Positions 1-11,411 of a stretch of 64,000 nucleotides of DNA are shown in pieces; position 1 is the first letter of the stretch; each line of letters opens with the position of its first letter. This stretch comes from Hevea brasiliensis (Eukaryota; Streptophyta; Magnoliopsida; Malpighiales; Euphorbiaceae), in NCBI RefSeq assembly GCF_030052815.1, contig NW_026614698.1:1-64000 (forward strand), written 5' to 3'. The notes under the pieces are model-generated. The model did no database searches. It was not told where the DNA came from and saw only the letters and a list, made by a program, of their open reading frames with translations. The position numbers and the translations under genes were made by a program.

Positions 1-1041
1 CGCATTATGAGAAGTATCACTATGAACTGTGTATTCTTTACCCGGAGTAGGTAAAGTAAGGACTGGAGCTTCAGTTAAACACCTCTTTAACTAATCAAAA
101 CTCTGCTGACATTTATCTATCCACTGAAATTTTACATCTTTCCGAAGCAGCTTGGTCAGTGGAGAAGCTAACATAGAAAACTCTTTCACAAATTGATGGT
201 AATATCCAGCTAAACCCAGAAAACTGTAAATTTCTGTGATATTTCTGGGTGGCTTCCAATTAAAGATAGCTTCTACCTTGCTGAAATCTACCTTAATCAC
301 TTCAGCTAACACAACATGTCCCAAAAATGAGATTTCTTTCAGCCAAAATTCACATTTCGACAATTTGGCGTATAGCTGTTTCTCCCTTAAGGTCTGCAGC
401 ACAATCCGCAGATGTCTGTCATGCTCCTCTACATTCCTCGACTATATCAAAATATCATCAATAAAGACCATCACAAATTGGTCAAGATATGGTCTGAAGA
501 TAGTGTTCATCAGATCCATAAAAGCAGCTGGAGCATTTGTTAACCCGAATAGCATTACTAGAAACTCATAGTGGCCATATCGAGTTCTAAAAGTAGTCTT
601 TGGAATACTCTGCTCTTGCACCTTCAACTGATAATAACCAGATCACAAATCAATTTTGGAGAATATAGCTGCACCATTCAACTGATCAAACAGATCATCA
701 ATGTGAGGCAATGGATATCTATTCTTTATTGTCACCTTATTCAATTGCCGGTAGTCAATACATAAGCGAAGAGTACCATCTTTCTTCTTAACAAACAACA
801 CTGATGCTCCCTAAGGTGACACACTAGAGCGGATGAAGCCCTTTTCAAGTAGTTCTTGCAATTGTACCTTCAACTCTGCTGGTGCCATTCTGTATGGTGT
901 TATGGAAATTGGATCCACACCAGGCATAACATTAATCTCAAACTGCACTTCTCTTTCCGGAGGTAATTTTGGCAATTCATCAGGAAACACATCTGGAAAG
1001 TCATATACTGTAGGGATGTCCCTCAATGCTGGACTCCCCAC
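1..1041 (-). pseudogene. Reverse transcriptase / start of RNase H, gypsy element A
   Basis: Ty3/gypsy reverse transcriptase, broken into several frames. The N-terminal linker ([21 protein letters not shown]) is at 880-1041. The segment with [20 protein letters not shown] follows after a stop near 811. Motif [11 protein letters not shown] and the catalytic box VFIDDILI (an F-I-D-D form of YxDD) are at about 442-560, with both Asp residues present. The thumb/connection part ([27 protein letters not shown]) is at 91-402, and the RNase H domain begins at about 1-90 before the window edge. At least three in-frame stops separate these pieces. Confidence 0.92.
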
Positions 1042-1230
1042 TTAGGTGTCTACCACATGTGCCAAGTATGCTTCACACCCCTTTCTGATCATTTTTCTGG
1101 CTACTGCAGCCGAAATGACGTTTGATGGCAATAACTACCTCTCCCCATGTATTATCACATCACTGTACTGAGGGAGACCACAAGTGATTGTCTTCAGTTT
1201 ACAGTCAATCATGGCGTGATGCCTGGCTAA

Positions 1231-1599
1231 CTAATTCATGCCCAAGATGATATCATAATCTCTGAAGGGCATTTCAATGAGATCAGATAGAAGAGTGTGT
1301 CCTTGGATCACCAAAGGACAATCCCCATACATTCTATTAACCTTGACCTCTTGTCCTAGCGGACTTGTTACTAGCACCTCAAAGTCCATTTTTATACATG
1401 GAACAGCAATGCAATCAATGATGCTAGCACTCACATAAGAATGGGTAGAACTCGGATCAAATAACACAAAAACATCTTGATTAAAAGTTGAGAAGGTACC
1501 AGCCACAACATCAGATGTCTCGACCTCTTCTCTTTGTTTCATTACATAGACTCGACAGAGCACGCTTGGTCCGATTGATTCATCGTGCCTTGGCGTCAC
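1231..1599 (-). pseudogene. Retropepsin-like protease of gypsy element A
   Basis: Aspartic protease domain that would cleave the Gag-Pol polyprotein. The active-site loop reads FDPSSTHSYVS, whereas the copies in elements B and D read FDPGSTHSYVS, so the glycine after the catalytic Asp is replaced by Ser here. The second conserved block, DYDIILGM, lies at the end of the domain (about 1235-1260). The frame ends at a stop just before the RT linker, where the other copies continue with DWLARHHA. The changed active-site residue and the early stop argue that this copy is dead. Confidence 0.87.
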
Positions 1600-1689
1600 G
1601 AGTTACCTCTACCCCTGCCTCTACCTCTGCTAAGTGGTTGTGAACTTTTGGTGACAGGGCTCTGAACTGACCCTTCAACAGTAGTAGGA

Positions 1690-2745
1690 GGTGATCCAAC
1701 TCTGCGAGTACTAGTGCAGTCCTTGGCAAAGTGCCTTGTGCCTTCACAGTTATAACAGGCTCCAATAGCCTTGTAGCATATCCCACCATGATTTCTTCCA
1801 CAAGTTTCACATCGGCGGGGAGGGTAGTTACTTCTAGTACTCTGCTGACCAGATAGAGGAGGTTTTTGTCCTGAATATCTTCCCCTACCGGACTTCTTAC
1901 CACCTCTGCTGTGTCCCCCAAGGTTCGTCCTCTTTCCAGTAGGACCACTGGAACTCTGTTCTATTGACTTTCCCTCTTTTTATGTCTTCTCTGATTTCTT
2001 TTTCTCAGGGGCTGCTTCTAACTCTAGTGCTTGAGAAATAAGTTCAGAGAAGTTGTTATGTTTGAATCTGACCACTTGTAATCTGATACTGGGCTTCAAG
2101 CCGGTTTTAAACCTTTTACATCTCTCCCTGCTGGTAGCAAGTAGACTTACTACATAATGGCTTAAGCGGGAAAATTTCCTTTCATATTCAGCCACCGATC
2201 TACCCTCCCTATTTTAGACTTAGGAACTCTTGCAGCTTCTGGTCCACATAAGCATCAGGGATATATTTTTGTCTGAACTCTCGTAGAAAATCATTCCATG
2301 TTAGCACTGAAGGTTCTACCAGGCTGTGGGGAATGGTTTTCCACCAGTCATATGCATCCTCCTGTAGCAGAGATACTGAATATTCAAACCTGAGCTCTTC
2401 TATACAATGTAGCTTCTTGAACACCCTATCTATTATCTCTAACCACTGTTCTGCCTCTAGAGGATCTACTGTCCCCTTGAACTCTGTAGCCCCATATTTC
2501 ATCAGTTTGTCATACTGCCTAGCAGAAGATTGTGGTTGTACCACTGGTGTCTGTAGTGGGACTTGAGTAGGCACATTACCAGCCATCTGTTGGAACATTG
2601 CAGCCATCCGCTGAGTGAACTGAGCAGGAAACTGCGGTACTGAGGGGGCTGGTGCTATTGATCCACTAACATTGTGTAGGGCTGGGGCATCCCCCTGCAC
2701 CTCAGCCTCTATAGATTGATTGACTGAATGATCACCCTCTTCCAT
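1690..2745 (-). pseudogene. Gag of gypsy element A, with zinc knuckle (broken)
   Basis: Gag structural protein, which would form the virus-like particle and bind the element RNA. I place the start at the ATG ending at 2745 (MEEGD), because elements B/D relatives begin the same way and the frame upstream is leader. The retrotransposon gag core is visible around the motifs EFKGTVDPLEAEQWL and AYDWWKTIP (about 2290-2500) and continues as MAEYERKFSRLSHY at 2195. Stops near 2208 and 1980 interrupt it. A CCHC knuckle of the form C-x2-C-x4-H-x4-C lies at about 1715-1760, preceded by a Cys/His-rich stretch and followed by an Arg/Gly-rich tail. It is a non-functional copy as read; some of the breaks could be sequence errors. 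Confidence 0.88.
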
Positions 2746-2914
2746 AGTCAATGCGAGGATCGTAAACCTCCTGAACAAATAACACAAGGAGATTTCCTCC
2801 CGTTAGTGCATATTTATAATCTAATGTACTTTATGTATCAAACAATGACATTGAGCAGTTGTACTATGAAGAAAGAATATTCAAATTATAGGTGAAAACA
2901 GAATTTAAAAACTA

Positions 2915-2926
2915 GCTCTGATACCA
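2915..2926 (-). other. Primer binding site (tRNA-iMet), element A
   Basis: On the minus strand this reads TGGTATCAGAGC, the standard plant primer site complementary to the 3' end of initiator methionine tRNA. It sits 8 bp inside the LTR boundary at 2935. This fixes the LTR to its right as the 5' LTR and the element as minus-strand. Confidence 0.93.
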
Positions 2927-2934
2927 CTGAAATA

Positions 2935-5900
2935 TGTCACACCCTACCCCTCTGTAAGGCATAACATGATCTCGTAATATACCTAATGAATTATCAAGTT
3001 CGTCTACTGATAACCCATTAAATATACTACAAGAGATTTTAAAATTTTTCTTACTTCTTTCTATAGTGGTGAGCACTATTTACAGGTGTTAAAAAAAATT
3101 TTTGAACTGAAGTGAAACAGTTAACACATTTGAATTATTAGTAATTTCTATAAAAATTTTGGCGGAGTATCATCTGTATTTTGAATAAAATAGTTCTTCA
3201 AAAACCTATAAAAAACACTTCAAATATATTTCTCAATCTCAAATTCTAACATTTAATCAACAAAATATGTTTCCCAACATTTGTCAACTCAATCCATAAT
3301 AATTTTTCAGTATTTTCAAAAGCTGAGATAAAAGAAATATATCACAAATTTTACAAGTCAAAATAATTTACAATTTATTTTACAACTTCAATGTAAAATT
3401 TTAATATATAACTGCTCAAAATCCAAGAACACTATATACATATAGTGAACATACATTACAATACAAAATGCAAAATATGGTATACTCAATATACTCAATG
3501 ATCTCTCAGTGTAGTACTAGCAGCCTAGTCTGCTGCCCTGCCAATCTATCTACGTGCGACAGCAATGAAAAGCTATCGCTAAGCCATTGTCTCAGTGGTG
3601 CACAACATTAACAAAATACAACTTTAAATCACAATCATAAGTCATATAAAAAGTGGATACTTAAAACCATGGTTAAATTCAAAGACATTGAATGTCAATA
3701 AGAATTTAAACTCCATTTCATACTTAAAACCATGGTTAAATTCAAAGACATTGAATGTCAATAAGAATTTAAACTCCATTTCACAATATCACAATAAATA
3801 TCAATAAATCATACACACACAGCTTAATCATGCTCCAAAGTTCAATTCGTCCCAAAAGCCGATGGCTAATGAGGAATAACATAGCTACCAAGCAACAATA
3901 TGAGTACTCATTCTATTCATCCTCAACAGGCACACACCTCAACACTTCAGCCAGAGAGGGAATTCAATTCGTCCCACTAGACAAGCTAGTGAGGAATTCA
4001 ATCAATATACATGATAGCTGTGGTTTCAAACCATTTACAATTCTTTTCAATCAATAAGTATCCATCAAATATCATTAAAACAATTTTTCATAATTTAAAT
4101 AATAATAGACAATTTGTCATAATTCATTTCAATTGAAAAATTCAAAAGAAGTAACTATTATGCACAAACCTCTGATAATTGTCTCTTGGCCCTGACTCAG
4201 TGTTTCCTTCCCTTTCCCTGAGTCTTTGCTAACTGAGAAATAGAATTCGAAGTGTTTCAGTACTCATTTAAATCGTCTCTAACAATAAGGCTTAATACTT
4301 AATTTATTGAATTCTATTATTTCCTTAGTCAACCTAAGATGTTGACCCTCGATGCACTCAAGGTGAATTAGGTTTTAATGTTATCAATATGTCACATTTG
4401 TAGCCTTTTAGTGTTGGTACATGTCACCCAATTCATTTTCATGTATAGTGCATTTTATTGCAATTTGTAGGATTCCGGTATACTAATTTGACCTAGTCGG
4501 ACGACCTAGTTCCCTGGGTTTTCGAGTTTCGATCAAAACTACAAACTTGTAGGTCTGTCTTATTGCACGCGGGACAAAATTTCAGGTCATTCTGAGTTAT
4601 GTAGACCAAGTTATGGTCAATCTACCAATGCTGGACAGAATGTATCAAAATGGTCACTTTAGGTCATTTTTAGGTCACTTTTGGTTCGGCCAGTTTTTGG
4701 ACCCGAAATTGTGCAAGCTATTTGACTTGCTTATGGTCATTTCTGAGTGTTGGTGTCTTCATAAGAGTTGTAGATATATGTCTAAACTATTCATGATAAA
4801 AATTCCAGGTCAATTGGACCTATTTTGAATGAGTTATAGCCAAAAAACTAACTGTTGCCCAAATGGTCAATTTTTAGGCTTTCAATGCACTAATCCGGAT
4901 TTAGTCATTTTTCAAGTCATCTTTCAAGTAGAATTTTGGTAAGCTTCCTTCATAAAAGTTGGCACTTTTTGTGCCTAATTTCACCTCCAATTGGTCTCAT
5001 ACCAATTGGAGCCACACTTAAGGTTCTAAGCCAAAATGTACACTGCCCTGCAACATACTCTTCATTACATACCAAAGGACACATTCAACACTTACCAATC
5101 ACTTCCTTCATGCCAATTCTGGTTTGTACCATAACATAAACACATTTAGCAACTCATTTTTTGTCATTTTGGCAGCTTATAACCACACTAAATATACACA
5201 TTATAGTCCAGAATTTTCCAAGTCCAAATTACAAACAATTTAACCACATGACAAGCTCATTTACATGTCCATACTCAAACCTTTATACACATATATAAGC
5301 TGCCATAACAAGCACCATAATTCAACTATATAATTCCATAAACTAAACCATGAAACAACACATTTTGGTTCATACTTCAAGTTTTCCGAATTGTACATTT
5401 CCTTCCATTAGTTTCCAAGCTTCCAAAATCAAGTATACTATCACATATATCTAGTATACATTATCCAATTTATTCCTACACACAAATACTTACATCAACA
5501 CTTTAATCTACCATTTACATGCAAGGATAAACTGCCCTTATTGAAGTTTCATGGCTATAAAAAATGTACCTCTCCCTTAATTCATGAAACTTCAAAAATC
5601 CTTCCACAATTCAACTACCCACAACATCCATTCAATGTTTAATGAAACAAGCATCAAAAATACATGCTTATCACTTTTGAAATTCTTCAAAACCTCACCA
5701 AAACATGATCTTCTTGTTGCCTATCTACTGCCCAAGTTGTGTAGAACAATTTTAGTGAAGGAATCAAGTGGAAAAATGGCTTGGATCATGGGAGAATAGA
5801 GCTTGCATGGAGCTTGGAAAGGTTTTGGCTATGAAGGTTTCTCTCACTTTAATTTTAGCTGGTTGTCTCAAAGGTTGAAGATGATGAAATCTTTTGTCCA

Positions 5901-6553
5901 AAGCTAATTAAAACTCCACTTAGGTGGTGTAAGTGGAGCACTAATAAAAGTTTAATATTTGTTTAATCAAAGTTTTCACAATTCCCACATTTTCCTCCTA
6001 TCTTTTGCTATTTAGATTATGTACCACTATTTTAATTTTTCATGACATTTTCCAAATGTAATATCATTTATTTTTAATGGACATTTAGGTCAAAAGACAA
6101 CTCGGGGTGTCAATTGGCCACAATGCCCCTGTTCGAGTTGCATTCCCGATTTTTCGATAACACCGAGTTTTGTCGTTTTCTCAATTTCCCGTTTTTCTTT
6201 GTACTAATTAATTAATTTTTCTTTGATATTTCTAATGACATTTATACTTCAATTGATGTTTTTTTAAGTCCTAAAATTATTTTCTAGGGTTTCCCGCAGT
6301 CCAGGGCTAGTCAACGGTCCACGCCGCAATTTACCAATGCGGTCACCCATCGCTAAGGTTCTCGGCTCGTTTAACTTGGTTACATTTCATTGCTATTAAT
6401 TTTCTTTTGTTTTTCTTGTATTTTCTTTTTTTTGTATTTCGTTATTTTATATCTCCTCATCCATATCTAAGTGTAGTCCTAGGCATCCTAGCTGTCCGGA
6501 CAACACTGGTCACCGGAACAGTAGAACGCACTACCGAACATAGGGGTGTTACA
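2935..6553 (-). repeat. 5' LTR of gypsy element A (3.6 kb)
   Basis: Long terminal repeat of 3619 bp. On the plus strand it begins TGTCACACCC and ends GGGTGTTACA, an imperfect inverted terminal pair in the TG..CA form. It is related along its length to the LTRs at 24501-28194 and 41175-44784. No reading frame in it resembles a gene. The outer flank starts at 6554; the matching target duplication is off the left edge and cannot be checked. Confidence 0.9.
3658..3783. repeat. 63-bp tandem duplication inside LTR A
   Basis: Two adjacent copies of a 63-bp unit (3658-3720 and 3721-3783), each starting TACTTAAAACCATGG and nearly identical by eye. The corresponding stretch in LTR B is not duplicated in this way, so the duplication is private to this copy. 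Confidence 0.9.
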
Positions 6554-7399
6554 CCCTCAATGTGATGTGGCCCAATTGCTCTCATTTTAATATATCTCCT
6601 TAAAATATATCAACTAAGGTCTATCTAAGCACAGAAGGTCAAATTTACATTGTAAATAGTGGATCACATACAAGCTTTATTAAGGCTGTCCAAAGAAGTT
6701 CAACATGGATTAATGTCTGAATTTGTTTGTTTTTCACCATTAGCCTCTAAATACCATGAATAAGATACCTCTAAGCTCATTTTTTCATTGACTAAGTCCC
6801 TATCAAAATTACAGCTCCTTTTGCCTTAAAATGCTTGATGTACGTTTTGCTTCTTTTTATGCTCAATTCACCTCTTTATGCATTATAAGTTCTTACATGC
6901 TCTTTTAAACACCTAATAACATAAAAATAAGTATTAAAAGGCTAATTAAATAAGAAATAAAGTCAAAAGACTAAGTATGCAGTGATAAAGATATAACATT
7001 TTAAGCAATTATCACTCAATCTCTATTTTTAAAGCAACCCAATTCTTCTGTTTCCTTTTACCTCTCTTTTTCCTCTTCAAAAGATAGAATTTTAACATGG
7101 TTTGGATGTTTCTTTGACATTCATTAGGGGATCCTCAAGTGAGCAGAGAAGTCAGTCTTTAAGGAGAGGTGGGACGAGGGATTATTCCAGCTATGCATGG
7201 TAAGTCTGTTAAATGAATGTAAAAGAATCGCAAGTGAGATTGCATGAGAATTGATTGATTGTAGAGATTTTATCTTCCTTAAATTTGAAATGAAATGAAA
7301 TGAGGTTTTAAATTTGTTTTTCCTTTTCCCTTTCAAATTGGATATGGATTCTCTTGAATTCCTTAAAGTCCTAATGAGTTAGAAATGAGAATAAAATGT
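6554..7399. other. No recognised feature
   Basis: AT-rich sequence outside LTR A. Short open frames exist, but none has recognisable motifs or matches a repeat elsewhere in the window. Confidence 0.5.
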
Positions 7400-8496
7400 A
7401 CACTGTTTGTTACATGTTAAGGGTTTAAAGATTTCAAGAGCTATGAACAAAATGGGTTAAGTTTTCATGGGTTCCTTTCTTACTTTTGAAGAGAAATTGA
7501 TATTTGTTTGATGCATGTCTTTTCTTTAGTTGGATTTGAATTACCTTAGCGTTAGCAAGTGTTCTTGTGTTGATGGATTGTGTTTTGAGGTGGTAGGAAG
7601 TGAAACTTTTGGGTTTTGAAAGGTTTGAATTGTTGTAGAATCGAGTTTGGGGATTTTGAAGTTTCCCAAATTCGACTTCTGAAGTAACTACTATTTCTCA
7701 AGGACAATTTAAGCTTTGGACTTCGACAGCCAAAGTTGCTTCTGCTAGCAACTTTCCTCCTTTGATTTCATGGCTCTATGACTGGAATAATCTAGAATTA
7801 CTTGTTAATGATCTTAATATGTTTTAAAGAGTCCAAAGTAGAGAATTGGTGTGTTTTATTATTCACCACTTGTAAAGAGTTGGTGATTTGTGTTCCATGA
7901 AGTCGAGCCCTTGAGTCAGTTTGGTGTCAAAGCATCCTAGGAATATAAATCAAACTCAAGGGCTACATGCTAGATTAAAGGGGGTAAGAATAGTGATGGA
8001 ATCTTTAAAAGGTAACTATAAATTGCTTAATTTAATTTTAAATGTTTTTATTTATTTAATTATTTAAGTATTGCTTTAAACATAACCATATCACAGAATA
8101 CATCTATAATAGGGTGCAGTGCATTAGAAACATGTGTACTATTGCATTGAGAATTATCGTGATGTGAGGTAAATCATAGATGACCCATTGACTCCCAAAT
8201 GGTATATGAGAGCATGATATGAAATGATATGTATGGTATGGATCCAAAAGACTAAGAGGACCCTTCAAGGCCCTTAGTACATGACATATGTCATGTTTGA
8301 AGTGGAAGTTCTAAGGAGTTCCTATATGAGCTGGGCACATTGGATATAGTAAGAAGAAGTCCTTAGCAGTTTTTATATAATCCAAGCACATTAGATTACA
8401 GGGGAATCACTGATGACATGACTGTCATGCTTGCAAATGTTTGATATTAAGTAATTTATGCTTACTGAGCCTCCTAGCTCAACACTCGCCTCCGCA
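7400..8496 (+). repeat. Gypsy LTR-like fragment, inverted relative to element E
   Basis: Blocks here are the reverse complement of blocks in the LTR at 8571-11411. For example, the stretch at about 8300-8350 (AAGGAGTTCCTATATGAGC, then GGGCACATTGGATATAG) matches the opposite strand of about 9190-9235. Similarity is diverged and patchy, so the limits are approximate. It is probably a separate old insertion of the same LTR family in the other orientation. Confidence 0.55.
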
Positions 8497-8536
8497 CCCC
8501 CCCCCCCCTCCCCCCCCAAAAAAAAAAAAAAAAAAG
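8497..8536. repeat. poly-C / poly-A homopolymer tract
   Basis: About 20 bp of C with one T, followed directly by about 19 A. It marks the boundary between the two oppositely oriented LTR-like segments. Exact length is likely to be unreliable. Confidence 0.9.
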
Positions 8537-8570
8537 CCAATAACAGGTTTTGCAAGTAGCAGATGTGAAA

Positions 8571-11411
8571 AGACCTAACTAGGGGCTATTACCGGTGTTA
8601 GGGATTAAGTCACCTTAAAGTTGCCAAAACCAATAGCAAGCCTAAAACTTATTAATTATAATTTCATTCCATACATATACCAAAAACTAAGCAACTCAAC
8701 TAACCACACTTTAGTATTTACATTGGAACACAATTCATTTTCCTTTAAAAATGGTTCAGAATTTAAACTTTCTCATTTCATTCATAACTGTCAAAGTGTA
8801 ATTGTCTCATAAATTCATAAATATTCAAAGAAAGTGCTTAAAACGCATTGGTGAACTTACAAACATGCCTTAAACTTTAAAGAATACATAGTACATTTCT
8901 TTACAACTAAGCACAGTATCTAACCATTGTGATTTACATGTCCATTCTATAAACTCACCACACATAAAACTTACTAAAGCTTCTCCTGTTACTAGCTCTC
9001 CCAGAAGACATCTCTATTCCTACAAGCCTGCATATGGCATTGAGGGAAAGGGGGTAAGCTTCAAAGAGCTCAGTAAACTAACCAAACATAAATTATTCAT
9101 TTCATACACATGCAATGCATCAATCATCTGAGTTTTTCACATCACAAACATTTCACATAAGATAGACTTGTCACCAGTGATTTCCTATATCCAATGTGCC
9201 CGACTCATACAGAGGCTCCTTAGGACTTTCGCTTAAATATATAAAAATTCCAATGTGCCCAGCTCGTACAGAGACTCCTTAAGACTTCCACTTTAAACAT
9301 AATGAGCCAGTGGCTTATTAGGCCTCACTTGGTCTTACCACATCATATCACATCATATCATGCATTATCATAAACATATAACATAACTGTGTTATGGGAG
9401 AAAATAATGGATCATTCAACGACCATCGACATCAATAGTAAGTATGCACAAATGCAATATTTTCGTGCTTTAGATACATACAACCTAATAAATAATAAAA
9501 TGATGCATGTGGATGATTATGATTTCAATTAAATAAGTTTCATTCATTAGGATTAGTGTTATTCACCTCTTATAGCCTCTCAATCGCCTGACCTGAACGA
9601 TAGCTATCCTTAGCTTCTCGAATCTCTTAAGTCTGATCCTATAAATATCGGACCCTAAAGAGTTATTCAAAGCTCAAAACTCTATACAAATGGTAAACAT
9701 CTTATTATAGGTCCTTTTGTATCGTAAAAACAAGTTTTGGAGCCTTAGTACAAAAAACGAAATAAGGCTAGGAGAACCAACTTCACCTACCAAAGCATTC
9801 ACTTGGTCTTACCACATCATATCACATCATATCATGCATGATCATAAACATATAACATAATTGTGTTATGGGAGAAAATAATGGATCATTCAACGACCAT
9901 CGACATCAATAGTAAGTATGCACAAATGCAACATTTTCATGCTTTAGATACATACAACCTAATAAATAATAAAATGATGCATGTGGATGATTATGATTTC
10001 AATTAAATAAGTTTCATTCATTAGGGTTAGTGTTACTCACCTCTTATAGCCTCTCAACCGCCTGACCTGAATGATAGCTATCCTTGTATCCTTAGCTTCT
10101 CGAGTCTCTTAAGTCTGATCCTATAAATATCGGACCCAAAAGAGTTATTAAAAGCTCAAAACTCTATACAAATGGTAAACATCTTATTCTAGGTCCTTTT
10201 GGATTGTAAAAACAAGTTTTGGAGCCTTAGTACAAAAAACGAAATAAGGCTAGCAAAACCAACTTTACCTACCAAAGCATAGGACTTTAACTGTCGAAGT
10301 CCTAAACCTGAAATGCCTTATTTGGGTAATGGCGACTACAACTATCAAAGTCTTGGGTTTTGGCAGTTGAACCTGGAAATTTCCAGAGAACTATAGCAAC
10401 TCTAGTTGCCAAAGTAATTGTCCTAGGTAGCCAAACCTAGGAATTTCCAGAATTCCCAAGAAAACTTTTTCCCCAAAACCACAAGACTCATCTCAAGGCT
10501 CCCAAAACAAGATCCAAGCTTAAAAACACATACCTAGGACCTCTATCCACTTAAAAACTTCAAAGAAACACACATGCATTCAATAAAGAGTGAAGATTCA
10601 AGTTTTCTTTTACATCAAGGTACAAAACATCCAAAAATCTCAAACAACATAATCTTTTTCCAAAATTGATCAAAACATCTATAACACATATCAAAACCAA
10701 AATTATATCCTTTATATACATCCTAAACTCATATGCATTCATAGATTTCTTCAAAATACCAACATGAAGTATCCTTAAACAAAAGAACAAACTCAAAAAG
10801 CCAAGACAATCATTTCTTACATGCATATACCAATAAAAACCATCCTGTGAAAACTTGCTTGACCCATCTAAAAAATTAAAAAGAAAGGAGAATTACTTCT
10901 TTTTCTCTTAAACACAAAATTGAGAGAGAGGCTAGGGTAACTTCAACAAACTCTTGATTTCTTGAGCTTCCTAACAAAATCCAAAACTTCCAACTTTCAA
11001 AATCCCAAATCTAAAAAACTTAACCATGAAAAACGTTGCATGCAACAGTAATTGAGAGAGGAAAAAACCATTTTGTTTCTAAATTCAAACTAAAATGGGT
11101 TATTTATACTCCTACTGTCTAGGGGAATTTTGGTTACTGAAAGTTCAGAATCCATTCTCTCTAAAAGGACATTTTAATAATAAAAAGGGACATTGGCTGT
11201 CAAAAGTCCAACTTTCGACTGCTAAAGTTACTTTTGTCCAAAACACTATTAAAACTCTTAACTTTGCTACAACAACAAAGCATATACATTCTTAAACACA
11301 TCTTAGCACACATATGGAACTTTCAACTATTTCTCTTGTCCTTGTCCATGAAACCCTACATTTCACGGGCTATGACAGGAATTTCGATATTAAAAAATAG
11401 TGGATGTTATA
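8571..11411 (-). repeat. LTR of degenerate gypsy element E
   Basis: Inferred 3' LTR of a minus-strand gypsy element. Its right end (GGATGTTATA, near 11411) lies next to a C-rich tract that reads as a purine tract on the minus strand, and integrase remains follow. The left part is homologous to 13601-14556, both carrying TAGGGATT, GGGGTAAGCTT-type and CACCTC..TAGCCT blocks. The left boundary is approximate. The LTR contains a 474-bp tandem duplication. Confidence 0.65.
9325..10280. repeat. 474-bp direct tandem duplication in LTR E
   Basis: Unit 1 (9325-9798) begins TCACTTGGTCTTACCACATC and ends CTACCAAAGCAT. Unit 2 (9799-10280) repeats it with only scattered differences and a short extra stretch (TATCCTTG repeated) near 10080. 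The junction is direct. The second unit runs into LTR sequence that is present only once. Confidence 0.93.

Larger units (their letters stand above)
1..2934 (-). mobile_element. Ty3/gypsy chromovirus A, internal region (partial)
   Basis: Internal region of a minus-strand Ty3/gypsy LTR retrotransposon that continues beyond the left edge. Reading leftward from the LTR at 2935 the order is PBS, gag, CCHC knuckle, aspartic protease, reverse transcriptase and the start of RNase H, which is the Ty3/gypsy order. Related elements B and D in this window carry a chromodomain at the integrase end, so A is placed with the chromoviruses by similarity; its own integrase is outside the window. Several stops and frameshifts break the polyprotein. 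Confidence 0.93.

Noticed and set aside
10560..10826. 88-codon minus-strand frame
   Set aside because: Lies within the LTR of element E, AT-rich composition, no domain motif.
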